Assembly (NCBI RefSeq): GCF_041395345.1
Contig: NZ_JAWLAR010000021.1
Location: forward strand, 1 to 64,000
Origin: Dokdonella sp041395345
Lineage (GTDB): Bacteria > Pseudomonadota > Gammaproteobacteria > Xanthomonadales > Rhodanobacteraceae
Length of the DNA stretch: 64,000 nucleotides
Reading direction: 5' to 3'
Shown here piece after piece: positions 1 to 8,053 of this stretch; position 1 is the stretch's first letter, and each line of letters starts with the position of its first letter. The notes below the pieces were generated by a model. That model did not search any database. It was given only the letters and a program-made list of their open reading frames with translations, and was not told where the DNA came from. A program made the translations under genes and the position numbers.

Positions 1-12
1 TCGGTCCGGTGA

Positions 13-729
13 TCATGATTCGTTGGTTTCCGTGATCAACTCCATCGGTGTGCGCAGGGCTTCAAGTGCATCGAGTGGGTCTTTGAGAAGGAGGACGCCG
101 GCAAGTTCGTGACCCAGTTCTTGAGAAGACGTAAATCCCTCCTTCCCGTAGCACAGAATCTTTCCGACATCGTGGAACAAAGCATAGACGATAGCGAGAT
201 CGCGGTCGTTGGGCGATGTGAAAGGGGTGCGGGCTACCCGTTCGGCCATTTCGATTGAATGCACGGCCAGCCCGCTCGGAAGTGCGTGGTGGTAGTCCTG
301 CGATGCCGGACAGGTAAAAAAGTGTCGGTAGACCTGACTAAGCGTGAACACGTCATCGATGAAGTCAACGAGTGGAATCGCTTCGACTGTCTCAACGACG
401 TTCCTGAGGCGATCAGCAAGGCCCGTCGCATTGCTGCAAGAGGGGAAAATCAACGGGAGAATCGGTGCGTTTTGTGCAGCCACCATGTTTGTGATCACGG
501 GACACCAAGAGAAATCATCGGCGAGCGCATCGACCTCGGTCACATGGACTTTTCGCATCCTTTCCGCGCCCACTGGTTTGGGCGGAATCCAGGTCCATGC
601 CTTATGGATCCCTTTGCCACGACACAGCTTCATGCGGAACGGAGCCGCGCTGCCCCGGTCCGCAGGCTCGTGCGCTTCGAGAATCGCGGTGTAGCCGATC
701 GTGGACGGCGCTGCCATTACTGCTTCCAT
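13..729 (-). CDS. HD-domain protein of a genomic island
   Basis: Complete 238-aa protein. Residues 147-158 (HHALPSGLAVHS) and 185-190 (FHDVGK) form an HD metal-binding core, with a further histidine at 207. This arrangement resembles the HD domains of TraI_2/MobH-type and YhaM-like proteins, so a metal-dependent phosphohydrolase or nuclease-associated role is likely; the substrate is unknown. The N-terminal ~130 residues match nothing I recognise. Its start overlaps the upstream 79-aa ORF by 13 bp, which in turn overlaps the integrase, so it is probably co-transcribed with int. The location inside the island suggests a mobility or maintenance function, but that is inference. Confidence 0.7.
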   Translation of the reverse strand: MEAVMAAPSTIGYTAILEAHEPADRGSAAPFRMKLCRGKGIHKAWTWIPPKPVGAERMRKVHVTEVDALADDFSWCPVITNMVAAQNAPILPLIFPSCSNATGLADRLRNVVETVEAIPLVDFIDDVFTLSQVYRHFFTCPASQDYHHALPSGLAVHSIEMAERVARTPFTSPNDRDLAIVYALFHDVGKILCYGKEGFTSSQELGHELAGVLLLKDPLDALEALRTPMELITETNES

Positions 730-956
730 GACGTTGCTCCTTGATTCATTTCGCCTGACTCAGGCTGGCTGGCATTCGGCAGGCTATGCACCACGCGTTC
801 ATGCATCCTTTCTATGTCGTTCGCCGACATTGCGAAGGAGAAGGGTGGTGTGCGCCTTGTCCCCTGGCTTGATCGGTCATTGGTGGTGGTCGCTCGGCGT
901 GCCTGTCCGGCACACGTCACAAGCCCCGTCGGGCATATGTAGGCCAATGTATTCAT
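717..956 (-). CDS. Small unrecognised protein between integrase and HD protein
   Basis: A 79-aa ORF. Its ATG overlaps the integrase stop (TGATG) and its end overlaps the HD-protein start by 13 bp. This tight coupling is the main reason to believe in it. The N-terminus carries two cysteines (YICPTGLVTC); the middle is rich in R/T/S and the C-terminus is hydrophilic. There is no membrane segment, signal peptide or recognised domain. It could be a small regulator or accessory factor of the integrase, but the sequence does not say so. It could also be a non-coding stretch that happens to stay open. Confidence 0.4.
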   Translation of the reverse strand: MNTLAYICPTGLVTCAGQARRATTTNDRSSQGTRRTPPFSFAMSANDIERMHERVVHSLPNASQPESGEMNQGATSWKQ

Positions 957-2275
957 CAGCTGAACCCTCCGTTCGCCTGCTGACGTGACAGTTCCGCAAA
1001 CAGCGCTGCTTTCTGCGTAGCGGTCATGCTTTCCACCGTCGTTGACATTTCTTCGCAGTCGTTATTGGATCCCGCCGTGACTTCGCGTGCATTGAGCAAT
1101 CCCGAGAATGCGCGGCCATCGTTGCGCGTGTTGTTAGGTACGAATCGCGAATAAAAGCGGAACAGCATCTCGGTGGTTGAGTGGCCCAGAACCTGTGCCA
1201 CCCATTCCGGATTTTCTCCGGCTGCCAACATGAGCGTCGCCGCCGTGTGTCGCATCTGATAGGGAGGCCGCTTCGGCAAGTTCAGGTACCGAAGCAACGG
1301 GTACCAGACGCGGTTGGTGAAGTTCACGGCATCAATAGGACCACCACGACCCGTCGTGAATACCCACGGGCATCCCTCGACGGCGCGCAACTGCTGTTGC
1401 TCAAAGGCGGCTCGAACCTGGGGAACCATCGGGATCTCCCGTTTCGACAGTTCTGTCTTGGTGTCCCCGTCGCCGTCGCGGGAATGGGTCCGCTCGACGC
1501 GAAACACATTGCGCTCAAAATCCAAGTCGCTCCATTGCAATCCGTTGGCTTCGCCTGTGCGCAGCCCTGTGAGGCAACGCACGGTGACATAAAACGTGTA
1601 CTCGCTGCGGATGCCGCTAATCAGAGCTGCAACTTCGTCCAGCGAGAAAGGGCGGATCTCGGAACGCTTCTGTTTAAGCGGCTTGATTCCGCGTGCCGGG
1701 CAGTCCAGTCCAAAACGATCGCAGCCCTCGGCAAGGATGGCCTTGAGCTGCATCATCAACTTGTTGATGCGTTTGGCCGAAAGGCTCTGGCCGGCCCGCC
1801 CTGGCCGCTTCGCAATCTGCGCACGGAATGCCAGCACGTCGGCGCGACCGATCTGCGACAGATGCTTGTCGCCAAAGGAGGGATTCAGAATCTTGTCCAG
1901 CGTGGCTCGAATGGCCAGACGATATCGCTGCCGCCAGCGTGGCTCGGATTCGTGGAACCACACTTCAGCGAACTCGCGGAATGTCGGTGTGGTGGAAGCC
2001 GCTTCGGTTGTGGATCGTGCTTCGTGGGTGGTCGAACCGCCGAGTTCCGTGTTGCCACCGGCAGGGACTTTGGCGCGAGAGCTATCCGGGAAGTAGTCGG
2101 CATACACGAAGGTACCTTGGCGAATGGCCTTGTCGATTCGATCTGCCAACTTGCCGAGCCGGACGCGATTGGCCGTTGTGTCCGGAAGTCGCGTATGTTC
2201 CCGGCAACGCTGGCCCTGGTAGCGGAAGTCTAGAAGCAAGAGGCCGGTGTCCTTCCGGCAACTGACGTTAGCCAT
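956..2275 (-). CDS. int: Tyrosine recombinase / integrase
   Basis: Site-specific integrase, 439 aa from the ATG at 2275. It has an N-terminal DUF-type arm-binding region, a SAM-like core-binding domain (about 98-185) and a C-terminal catalytic domain (about 205-385). Catalytic residues are visible: R239 (TGLRTGE), a lysine near 274-278, R342 (YQMRHTAAT), H365 (LGH) and nucleophile Y375 (FRFYSRF). The usual first histidine of the HxxR box is replaced by Y339. The frame stays open upstream to 2530, but that stretch is the 3' tail of another gene and IS sequence, so 2275 is the better start. The ATG overlaps the stop of the xis-like fragment upstream, as expected for an excisionase-integrase pair. 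It probably mobilises the island that ends at 7774. Confidence 0.9.
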   Translation of the reverse strand: MANVSCRKDTGLLLLDFRYQGQRCREHTRLPDTTANRVRLGKLADRIDKAIRQGTFVYADYFPDSSRAKVPAGGNTELGGSTTHEARSTTEAASTTPTFREFAEVWFHESEPRWRQRYRLAIRATLDKILNPSFGDKHLSQIGRADVLAFRAQIAKRPGRAGQSLSAKRINKLMMQLKAILAEGCDRFGLDCPARGIKPLKQKRSEIRPFSLDEVAALISGIRSEYTFYVTVRCLTGLRTGEANGLQWSDLDFERNVFRVERTHSRDGDGDTKTELSKREIPMVPQVRAAFEQQQLRAVEGCPWVFTTGRGGPIDAVNFTNRVWYPLLRYLNLPKRPPYQMRHTAATLMLAAGENPEWVAQVLGHSTTEMLFRFYSRFVPNNTRNDGRAFSGLLNAREVTAGSNNDCEEMSTTVESMTATQKAALFAELSRQQANGGFS

Positions 2276-2396
2276 GAGCGACACCCCCACCGGCCATCGG
2301 AATAGCCTCAGCGAGGGAGCAGCGCTTGATGTCGCGTTCGATCGCCTCCCAGACAAAGAGCAACTTGCGACCGCCGAACGGGCGGAAGTAGTGAAT
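2268..2396 (-). pseudogene. 3' remnant of an excisionase-like (HTH) gene cut by IS21
   Basis: Immediately outside the left end of the IS, the minus strand encodes 42 in-frame residues: IHYFRPFGGRKLLFVWEAIE followed by RDIKRCSLAEAIPMAGGGVAHG and a TAA that overlaps the integrase ATG. The FRPFGGRKLLF segment followed by a short helix is what the C-terminal wing of small AlpA/HTH_17-type excisionases looks like, and the overlap with int fits that role. The N-terminal half is missing at the IS junction. Beyond the right end of the IS (4930-5044) I could not find a convincing N-terminal half in frame. No target-site duplication is visible either, so there may have been rearrangement at the insertion. 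Confidence 0.5.
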
Positions 2397-2403
2397 TGTT
2401 GCT

Positions 2404-2456
2404 GCCCGTTGAAAATTGACCATAAATCGAGGGTTCTGCTCGCTGAAAATTGACCA
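2404..2456 (+). repeat. Left-end multiple terminal repeats of the IS21 element
   Basis: Two copies of a 19-bp sequence, at 2404-2422 (GCCCGTTGAAAATTGACCA) and 2438-2456 (GCTCGCTGAAAATTGACCA), separated by 15 bp. They are the inverted partners of the right-end copies. Repeated transposase-binding sites at each end are typical of IS21. Confidence 0.85.
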
Positions 2457-2514
2457 GGGTGTTCTGACCTAACCTGCCGGCCTTTTGGACCGGTAGGGAG
2501 ACGAGGTGCACACC

Positions 2515-4011
2515 ATGGCAACGTACGCAAAGGTGCGACGGATGCGGCTCCGCGAGGGGCTGTCGATTAGCGAGATCGCCAGACGAACGAGTCTGTCGAG
2601 GAATACGATCAAGTCGTGGCTGCGGGAGTCGACCCGCAGTGAGATGAGCTACCGGCGCGAGGCTGGTCCGAAGAAGCTCGATGGGCATCGAGAGTGGTTG
2701 CGACAGGCGCTTGAGATCGATGCCCGTCGGCCAAGAAAGGAGCGGCGGACAGCGCTGCGGCTATTCGCTCAACTGCAGGCGGAGGGCTTTGCCGGCAGCT
2801 ACACCCGGGTCACGGAGGCGATCCGCGCCTGGCGTGCCGAGTCCGGCGCAGTGACGGCGCGCTCGGCCTTTGTGCCGTTGCGCTACGAGTGGGGTGAGGC
2901 GTTCCAGTTTGATTGGAGCGAGGAAGGTATCGTCATTGGCGGCGTCTGGCGCAAGGTGCAGTTGGCGCACATGAAGCTGTGCGCGTCACGGGCCTTCTGG
3001 CTGGTGGCCTACCCGGCGCAGAGTCACGAGATGCTGTTCGATGCGCACCTGCGTTGTCTAACCGGACTGGGCGGCATCGCTCGACGCGGCATCTACGACA
3101 ACATGAAGACGGCAGTGGACCGGGTGCCGGGCCGAGGCAAAGCGCGGATCGTCAACGCACGATTTGCCGCTATGACCGCCCACTACCTGATCGACCCGGA
3201 CTTCTGCAATGTGGCGTCGGGTTGGGAGAAGGGGCGTGTCGAGAAGGGCGTGCAGGACGCCCGCCGCCGTATTTGGCAGCGAGCGCAGGAGCAGCGCTTT
3301 TCCAGCTTTGCTGAGCTCAATGTGTGGCTGGCCACGGAGTGCATCGAAGGCCGCAGCGCAGCGCATCCGGAATTTCCGGGCATGAGCATTGCCGAAGCGC
3401 TGGAGCACGAGGTACCGCACCTCATGCCGATGACGGCGCCGTTTGATGGCTATATCGAATCACCCGCACGGGTATCGAGCACCTGCCTGGTATCGGCGGC
3501 GCGCAATCGCTACTCGGTGCCCTGCGCCTTTGCGGGTCACCGGGTCAGCGTGCGGCTGTATCCGGAGCGCATCGTCATCGTGGGTGACCAGGAGGTCATC
3601 GCCGAGCACCCGCGGGCGACCGAGCGCGACCACGTGGTCTACGACTGGCAGCATTACGTGCCGCTGATCGCGCGCAAGCCCGGCGCGCTGCGCAACGGCG
3701 CGCCGTTCGCCGACATGCCCGAGCCGCTCAAGCGGCTCAGTCGAGCGCTGCTGCGTCGCGCAGGTGGTGATCGGGTGATGGCGCAGGTGTTGGCGGCGGT
3801 GCCGCGGCATGGGCTGGAGGGGGTGCTGGTCGCTGTGGATCTCGTGCTCGAAGCAGGGCATCCCAGCGCCGAGCACGTGCTCAATGTCCTCGCCCGACTG
3901 AGTGAGGGGCCGCCACCGGAAGCGGTCAGCACATCGCTCGTTGTTGAAGAGCCACCGACTACCGACACCCGTCGCTACGACACCCTGCGCGAGGAGATGA
4001 CCCATGTCTGA
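2515..4011 (+). CDS. istA: IS21-family transposase IstA
   Basis: DDE transposase of the IS21 family, 498 aa from the ATG at 2515, which has GAGG about 9 bp upstream. A GTG at 2506 would add three residues. An N-terminal helix-turn-helix (about 12-40, ISEIARRTSLSRNTIKSWL) is followed by the rve-type catalytic core. Probable catalytic residues are D133 (FQFDWSE), D195 (GIYDNMK) and E243 (GRVEKGVQD). The end overlaps istB by 8 bp, the usual translational coupling in these elements. The reading frame is intact. Confidence 0.93.
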   Translation: MATYAKVRRMRLREGLSISEIARRTSLSRNTIKSWLRESTRSEMSYRREAGPKKLDGHREWLRQALEIDARRPRKERRTALRLFAQLQAEGFAGSYTRVTEAIRAWRAESGAVTARSAFVPLRYEWGEAFQFDWSEEGIVIGGVWRKVQLAHMKLCASRAFWLVAYPAQSHEMLFDAHLRCLTGLGGIARRGIYDNMKTAVDRVPGRGKARIVNARFAAMTAHYLIDPDFCNVASGWEKGRVEKGVQDARRRIWQRAQEQRFSSFAELNVWLATECIEGRSAAHPEFPGMSIAEALEHEVPHLMPMTAPFDGYIESPARVSSTCLVSAARNRYSVPCAFAGHRVSVRLYPERIVIVGDQEVIAEHPRATERDHVVYDWQHYVPLIARKPGALRNGAPFADMPEPLKRLSRALLRRAGGDRVMAQVLAAVPRHGLEGVLVAVDLVLEAGHPSAEHVLNVLARLSEGPPPEAVSTSLVVEEPPTTDTRRYDTLREEMTHV

Positions 4012-4810
4012 CCTGATATCCGAACTCAAGCAGCTACGCCTGTACGGCATGGCCAGCAGCTATGCCGAGGTACTGCAGAACAGCGCCGGCGGCGGCACCG
4101 AACAGGCCGAGTGGCTGCTACGCCATCTGATCACCGCCGAGCAGACCGACCGCGGTCTGCGCTCGATTCGCTACCAGATGCATGCGGCCAAGTTCCCCGT
4201 GCATCGCGATCTCGCCGGATTCGAATTTGATCGATCCAAAGTCGATCGCCAGCAAATCAGCGTGTTTGCCAGCACCGAGTTCACCGAGCGGGCCGAGAAC
4301 ATCGTCCTGGTCGGCGGCACCGGGACCGGCAAGACCCACCTCGCCACCGCGCTGGGCATCCAGGCGATCACCCGCCACGGCAAGCGCGTGCGCTTCTATT
4401 CCACCGTCGATCTGGTCAATCAGTTGGAGCAGGAGAAGGCCGCGGGACGATCCGGTCGACTGGCCAACCAGCTCATGCACCTCGATCTCGTCATCCTCGA
4501 CGAACTCGGCTACCTGCCGTTCTCGCAGGCCGGAGGCGCGCTGCTGTTTCATCTGCTATCCAAACTCTACGAGCACACCAGCGTCATCATCACCACCAAT
4601 CTGGTGTTTGCCGAATGGGCCAACGTGTTCATCGACGCCAAGCTGACCACGGCGCTGCTCGACCGACTGACCCACCACTGCCACATCGTCGAGACGGGCA
4701 ATGAATCCTACCGATTCCATCAGAGCAGCGGACAGGCCAAAGCCCGAATCAAGTCGCGTGAGCAGGCCAAGCAGCGAGCCAACAAGGAGGTGATGGAAGA
4801 ACCCTTCTGA
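4004..4810 (+). CDS. istB: IS21-family helper ATPase IstB
   Basis: DnaC-like AAA+ ATPase of 268 aa that assists the IstA transposase in target capture. Walker A is at 104-111 (GGTGTGKT) and Walker B at 162-169 (LVILDELG). Length and the 8-bp overlap with istA match the family. The C-terminal tail is basic. A 70-bp gap with a GGGAACTCTCCCTC inverted repeat lies between the stop and the right IS end. Confidence 0.94.
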   Translation: MSDLISELKQLRLYGMASSYAEVLQNSAGGGTEQAEWLLRHLITAEQTDRGLRSIRYQMHAAKFPVHRDLAGFEFDRSKVDRQQISVFASTEFTERAENIVLVGGTGTGKTHLATALGIQAITRHGKRVRFYSTVDLVNQLEQEKAAGRSGRLANQLMHLDLVILDELGYLPFSQAGGALLFHLLSKLYEHTSVIITTNLVFAEWANVFIDAKLTTALLDRLTHHCHIVETGNESYRFHQSSGQAKARIKSREQAKQRANKEVMEEPF

Positions 4811-4879
4811 TCCCACTGACGCCACGCTCGGGGCTACACTCCGACCAAGCCGAGGGAACTCTCCCTCGGCTTCCATCCC

Positions 4880-4922
4880 TGGTCAATTTTCAACGAGCAG
4901 AGATGGTCAGTTTTCAACGAGC
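4880..4922 (+). repeat. Right-end terminal repeats of the IS21 element
   Basis: Two 19-bp copies at 4880-4898 (TGGTCAATTTTCAACGAGC) and 4904-4922 (TGGTCAGTTTTCAACGAGC). They are inverted relative to the left-end pair, with one or two mismatches each. The IS end is at 4929. Confidence 0.85.
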
Positions 4923-5044
4923 GCCAACACCTTCTTCTCTTGCACACAGAAGCGGGGCATGTCGCGCAACGATTTGCCGCACACGTTTCTTACGTTGTGA
5001 GGCAGCCAGTGCGCGGCTGTGTTTGCGCGAGGCAATCGAATCGG

Positions 5045-5851
5045 TCAGTTCTTCAGTCCGGGGAGAACTTTCCATCCCGCGTGCTCCGATAGTAGTTGTA
5101 GGGGTGCCTCAATGTCTTTGCGAAGTCGCACGGCCGAATAGCAACTATGCCGTGCATAGGGCTCTTCCCCATGTGCTCCATGACCAAGCAATGCGTCGAT
5201 TGACTGCGCAGGGACATCCAGCTCACGTAGTCGAGTTCGCAAGTAGTGCCGTTGTGCGTTCATCGGATACACATGAGACTTTGGTCCAACGCGCTTCAAC
5301 GTATCGATTCGTACAGGAACAGCATGAGCATCGTCATCGATGAAGTAGAGCTTTTTCCCCTGCCCAGCGAGGTCCGGAAACAGTGCCTGCATTACCTCCA
5401 GATGCTCAAGGTAGGTATCGATCTGACGTTGAGCAATCGGCGGGATCCATACGACGCGTGAGGAGTAGTAGCTGTCTGTATTCTTGTCGGAAACGCCGAG
5501 CATTCCCGTTGATCGATCGTAGAGAGCCATCTCCACTCCATCGGTCACGGCCCGAATCCCGGTATGCCACATGACTAACTGGCAAGTGTAGGCAACGAGA
5601 GCGTTGTGCACCCGGCGAGTCCGCGCAAGATCACGGCGACCTCTTAACGTGCTCCGAAAGTGATTGATCAATGCTTGAACCATCGAGGCCACGCCGACAT
5701 CAGTCGGGCAGCAGCCACTGCCGAGGTAGGGGCCGGCTGGTTCGATCGAGGATTCCTGGTCTGTCCGCGTTGATTCGTTCGAGCTATCCCTCACGAACAA
5801 TCCCATTCCCCTGTAGATGCCTTCCCAGATCGATTGTTGGCACTTCCGCAA
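5045..5851 (-). CDS. Large tyrosine recombinase, C-terminal catalytic part (frameshifted)
   Basis: A 268-aa frame opening at a TTG, carrying the catalytic boxes of a tyrosine recombinase: TGIRAV (box I arginine), RHYLRTRL (HxxR), LLGHGAHGEEPYARHSCYS (LGH and candidate tyrosines). It lacks the N-terminal DNA-binding part, which lies in the other frame upstream (5791-7380). Joining the two at the GGGG run 5864-5867 (CCCC on the coding strand) gives a continuous protein of about 780 aa reading LYYYAPSIAHLRKC across the junction. That length suits the large integrase-like proteins found on islands. The sequence does not tell whether this is a true mutation, programmed slippage or a read error. 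Confidence 0.65.
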   Translation of the reverse strand: MRKCQQSIWEGIYRGMGLFVRDSSNESTRTDQESSIEPAGPYLGSGCCPTDVGVASMVQALINHFRSTLRGRRDLARTRRVHNALVAYTCQLVMWHTGIRAVTDGVEMALYDRSTGMLGVSDKNTDSYYSSRVVWIPPIAQRQIDTYLEHLEVMQALFPDLAGQGKKLYFIDDDAHAVPVRIDTLKRVGPKSHVYPMNAQRHYLRTRLRELDVPAQSIDALLGHGAHGEEPYARHSCYSAVRLRKDIEAPLQLLSEHAGWKVLPGLKN

Positions 5852-7380
5852 ATGGGCGATACTGGGGCGTAGTAGTAAAGGCGTGCGTCCGCCATTCCTC
5901 CGGTGATCAGCGCAGCATCAGCGCGGTCTCCACTCGTGGCAACAAGTTGGCGCGCCAGAAATTGACTGATTCGTGCGGGAGTGAGCCGCGAACCAAACCG
6001 ATCGTTGACAGCTTGCGTAAACAGTCCCACATACTCGACATATGCCGGCTCGCCAAAGGGTTGGTTGCCAATCTGCTGATTGGCGAAGTCAAGCAGAAGC
6101 TGAATCCAGTTGAGCCGTTGAGGGAGCTTCAAGGTCAGGCGACTGAGAACGGGGCGATAGTGCTGGCTGTCATTGTCGGATGGGACAAACCCGCCTTTCA
6201 GTCGCGGTCCCGGGATGACGAGGAGCGCGTCGGGCGCAACTAGGTAGTGCTTCGTCGGGACAGACGGTACGTCTGCCAACGTCTTGGCGACCTGCAGGTC
6301 GCGGATGCCCTCCATGGATAGACCCGTGACAAGCATGGCGGCGGCCACAATGGCCCCTTGGGTCGATTCGACAGACGGAGATCGAATACCGCCTTCTCTC
6401 AATTCGGTCGCGTATCGCTCGCCCGCTTCGAGATCCACGAGCTGCAATCGATCGCCGGCGAGCAGAAGTGATTGCGCGGAGGTCCTGATGCCACGAGCCG
6501 CGTACGTTGCCCGCCAGAGCATTTGCTGAGGACCCACAAACGCGGCTGGAACCGTAAGGGGCACGCTGACGGTGATGGTCGATCGCTGTGGCGATTCGGC
6601 CACGGCGGCAGTGCCTTCGGCTATGTCTCCCAAGTCCGGGAGACCGTCTTCTATTTGCTCATGGATAGAGTGCTGAGCAACCAAGTCATCGATTTCTGCG
6701 GCAGGGGCAGCTATCCGCTGGCGACGCCCGCCCGAACTCTTTCGGGAACGGGGCATCCGCTCGTCCACCGCATCTTTGACGAGCACGCTGATTCCAGCCA
6801 GCAACGCATTCTGCCGGGGGGTCAGGACTAAACCATCGCGACGAGTGAATTCCACCGCGCAAAGCACTTCAACCAAGGATTGAGCGCGACCCAATGCTTC
6901 AGAAAACCCCGTCGGGGTATGTTCATTCTGTCCGATCCTCCTTACGGAAAGGCAGGCCGTCTGGGCGGCTGCGGGAAACCAGACCAGACCGGTTTCATCC
7001 TCCTCAAGAATGGCTGCGGCAAGCAGAACTGCGGCCTGCGCCACCCGACCTGCTCGCTCAAAAGCTGCCAGTGGCTGCGCCCAAAGTGCGCAGTACAGAG
7101 GCATTTTGGTAATCCATCCTTTGGTCGGTTGAAGCCCGGGTTGCACGCGCGGAAGACTGTCTATCGGAGTACCTGAGCTGAGTGCTTTCCGTAGAGCTGG
7201 TGGCGTCTCTGGCCATTGCTCCAACAACGGGGCCAGCCGCGCCAGGGAATACTCCACAGGCAAATCCGCAGCCACGAATTCAGCAAAAGGCAGGGTGTAG
7301 CCAGGATCGCCAGCAGCGGTACAGATGGGCGACCAGCGAATCAGGTCTGAGAGAGCTGCTACCCGCATTAGTTCTGTCAT
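5791..7380 (-). CDS. Large recombinase-like protein, N-terminal part (frameshifted)
   Basis: A 529-aa frame starting ATG (MTELMRVAALSDLIRW). No catalytic residues are visible here; they lie in the downstream frame that begins inside its last 60 bp. The segment AAAMLVTGLSMEGIRDLQV resembles the helical start of a recombinase catalytic domain. After LYYYAP this frame runs on for about 25 residues of unlikely sequence to its stop. The other frame continues plausibly, so I read the two as one gene with a missing base at 5864-5867. It lies next to the attR scar, so it is the terminal gene of the island on this side. Confidence 0.6.
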   Translation of the reverse strand: MTELMRVAALSDLIRWSPICTAAGDPGYTLPFAEFVAADLPVEYSLARLAPLLEQWPETPPALRKALSSGTPIDSLPRVQPGLQPTKGWITKMPLYCALWAQPLAAFERAGRVAQAAVLLAAAILEEDETGLVWFPAAAQTACLSVRRIGQNEHTPTGFSEALGRAQSLVEVLCAVEFTRRDGLVLTPRQNALLAGISVLVKDAVDERMPRSRKSSGGRRQRIAAPAAEIDDLVAQHSIHEQIEDGLPDLGDIAEGTAAVAESPQRSTITVSVPLTVPAAFVGPQQMLWRATYAARGIRTSAQSLLLAGDRLQLVDLEAGERYATELREGGIRSPSVESTQGAIVAAAMLVTGLSMEGIRDLQVAKTLADVPSVPTKHYLVAPDALLVIPGPRLKGGFVPSDNDSQHYRPVLSRLTLKLPQRLNWIQLLLDFANQQIGNQPFGEPAYVEYVGLFTQAVNDRFGSRLTPARISQFLARQLVATSGDRADAALITGGMADARLYYYAPVSPICGSANNRSGKASTGEWDCS

Positions 7381-7724
7381 GAGAATCCCATCCCACTGCG
7401 TGCATCGAACCAGCGCATTGAGGCCGGTACGAATTCAGCCCGGGATATTTTCTCCGTCGGGTCCTCGATCCTCGACTTCGCTGCCTGCCAGCAAAGCAGC
7501 GGGCGCGATAGAAACTCTAGTTCCGAAACCCCTGAATTTGCCCTCACAATGTAGGCCGATACTCAATAAAATGCCACATCATGCCTTATCACTAGTGACA
7601 CGAATAGGGCCCAAACGGTGTCGATCTGTCCTCGGACAGATCCGTCGAGTCAGCGCAACTTAATGAAAATACAGGGTATAACAGATTAAGACCAATCTGG
7701 GTCGATCTAGCCATGGTTGGCAGT
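7381..7724. other. Gap between island recombinase and att scar
   Basis: No supportable gene. Open frames crossing it on the minus strand read through the tRNA remnant and give the familiar spurious GGIRTPDHRLRR-type peptide. The stretch 7640-7700 is AT-rich compared with its surroundings and could hold the recombinase promoter, but no clear -10/-35 pair stands out. Confidence 0.5.
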
Positions 7725-7774
7725 TCGCCCTCCGAAGGCGGTGGTCGGGGGTTCGAATCCCTCCGGGCGCGCCA
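7725..7774 (+). other. attR: 3' half of a tRNA-Arg(CCG) gene
   Basis: The sequence folds as the 3' portion of a tRNA. Anticodon stem TCGCC/GGCGG encloses the loop CTCCGAA (anticodon CCG at 7732-7734). A 5-nt variable region follows, then a T arm with TTCGAAT at 7752-7758, an acceptor 3' strand CGGGCGC, discriminator G and encoded CCA. The matching 5' acceptor (GCGCCCG) and D arm are absent upstream. A lone 3' tRNA half is the usual scar of an element integrated into a tRNA gene. The intact tRNA-Arg should lie at the other island end, left of this window. Confidence 0.85.
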
Positions 7775-8053
7775 GTCTCCTCGCCGCTTTGTCGGCCCCG
7801 CCCTCGTAGGAAGACCACCGGCGTGCGCCCGCTCCTGGGCGAGGGTATGCCGCATCGTGCTATTCGCCAGGCTCCGAAAGCTACGTGGATCCTGGCGATC
7901 CGGTTCACAATCGGCCGGGCGCAAACGGTCGTCTCTGGCGCACTGCCGTAAAGGGCTCGGCAGCAGTGATGTTGTCGGGAGACTATTGAGTGCCGATTGT
8001 TGCGTAGTCATAGTAGGGGCGGCTGCCATGCTGGCAATTTCAGGGAAGACCCG

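Larger units (their letters stand above)
2397..4929. mobile_element. IS21-family insertion sequence, complete
   Basis: About 2,533 bp, a normal length for IS21. It is bounded by inverted ends that start TGTTG on the left (2397) and end CAACA on the right (4929), and each end carries two spaced 19-bp repeats of the type GCTCGTTGAAAATTGACCA. Inside are the transposase gene istA and the helper ATPase gene istB, overlapping and both intact, so the element may still be active. The flanks (GTGAAT on the left, CCTTCT on the right) show no direct repeat. Either the boundary is off by a few bases or the flanks have changed since insertion. Confidence 0.88.

Noticed and set aside
4930..5044. N-terminal half of the interrupted excisionase on the far side of the IS
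   Set aside because: None of the three minus-strand frames joins convincingly to the fragment at 2268-2396, and there is no target duplication to guide the join.
7660..7774. A complete, functional tRNA gene
   Set aside because: The 5' acceptor strand and D arm are missing, so only the 3' half remains.
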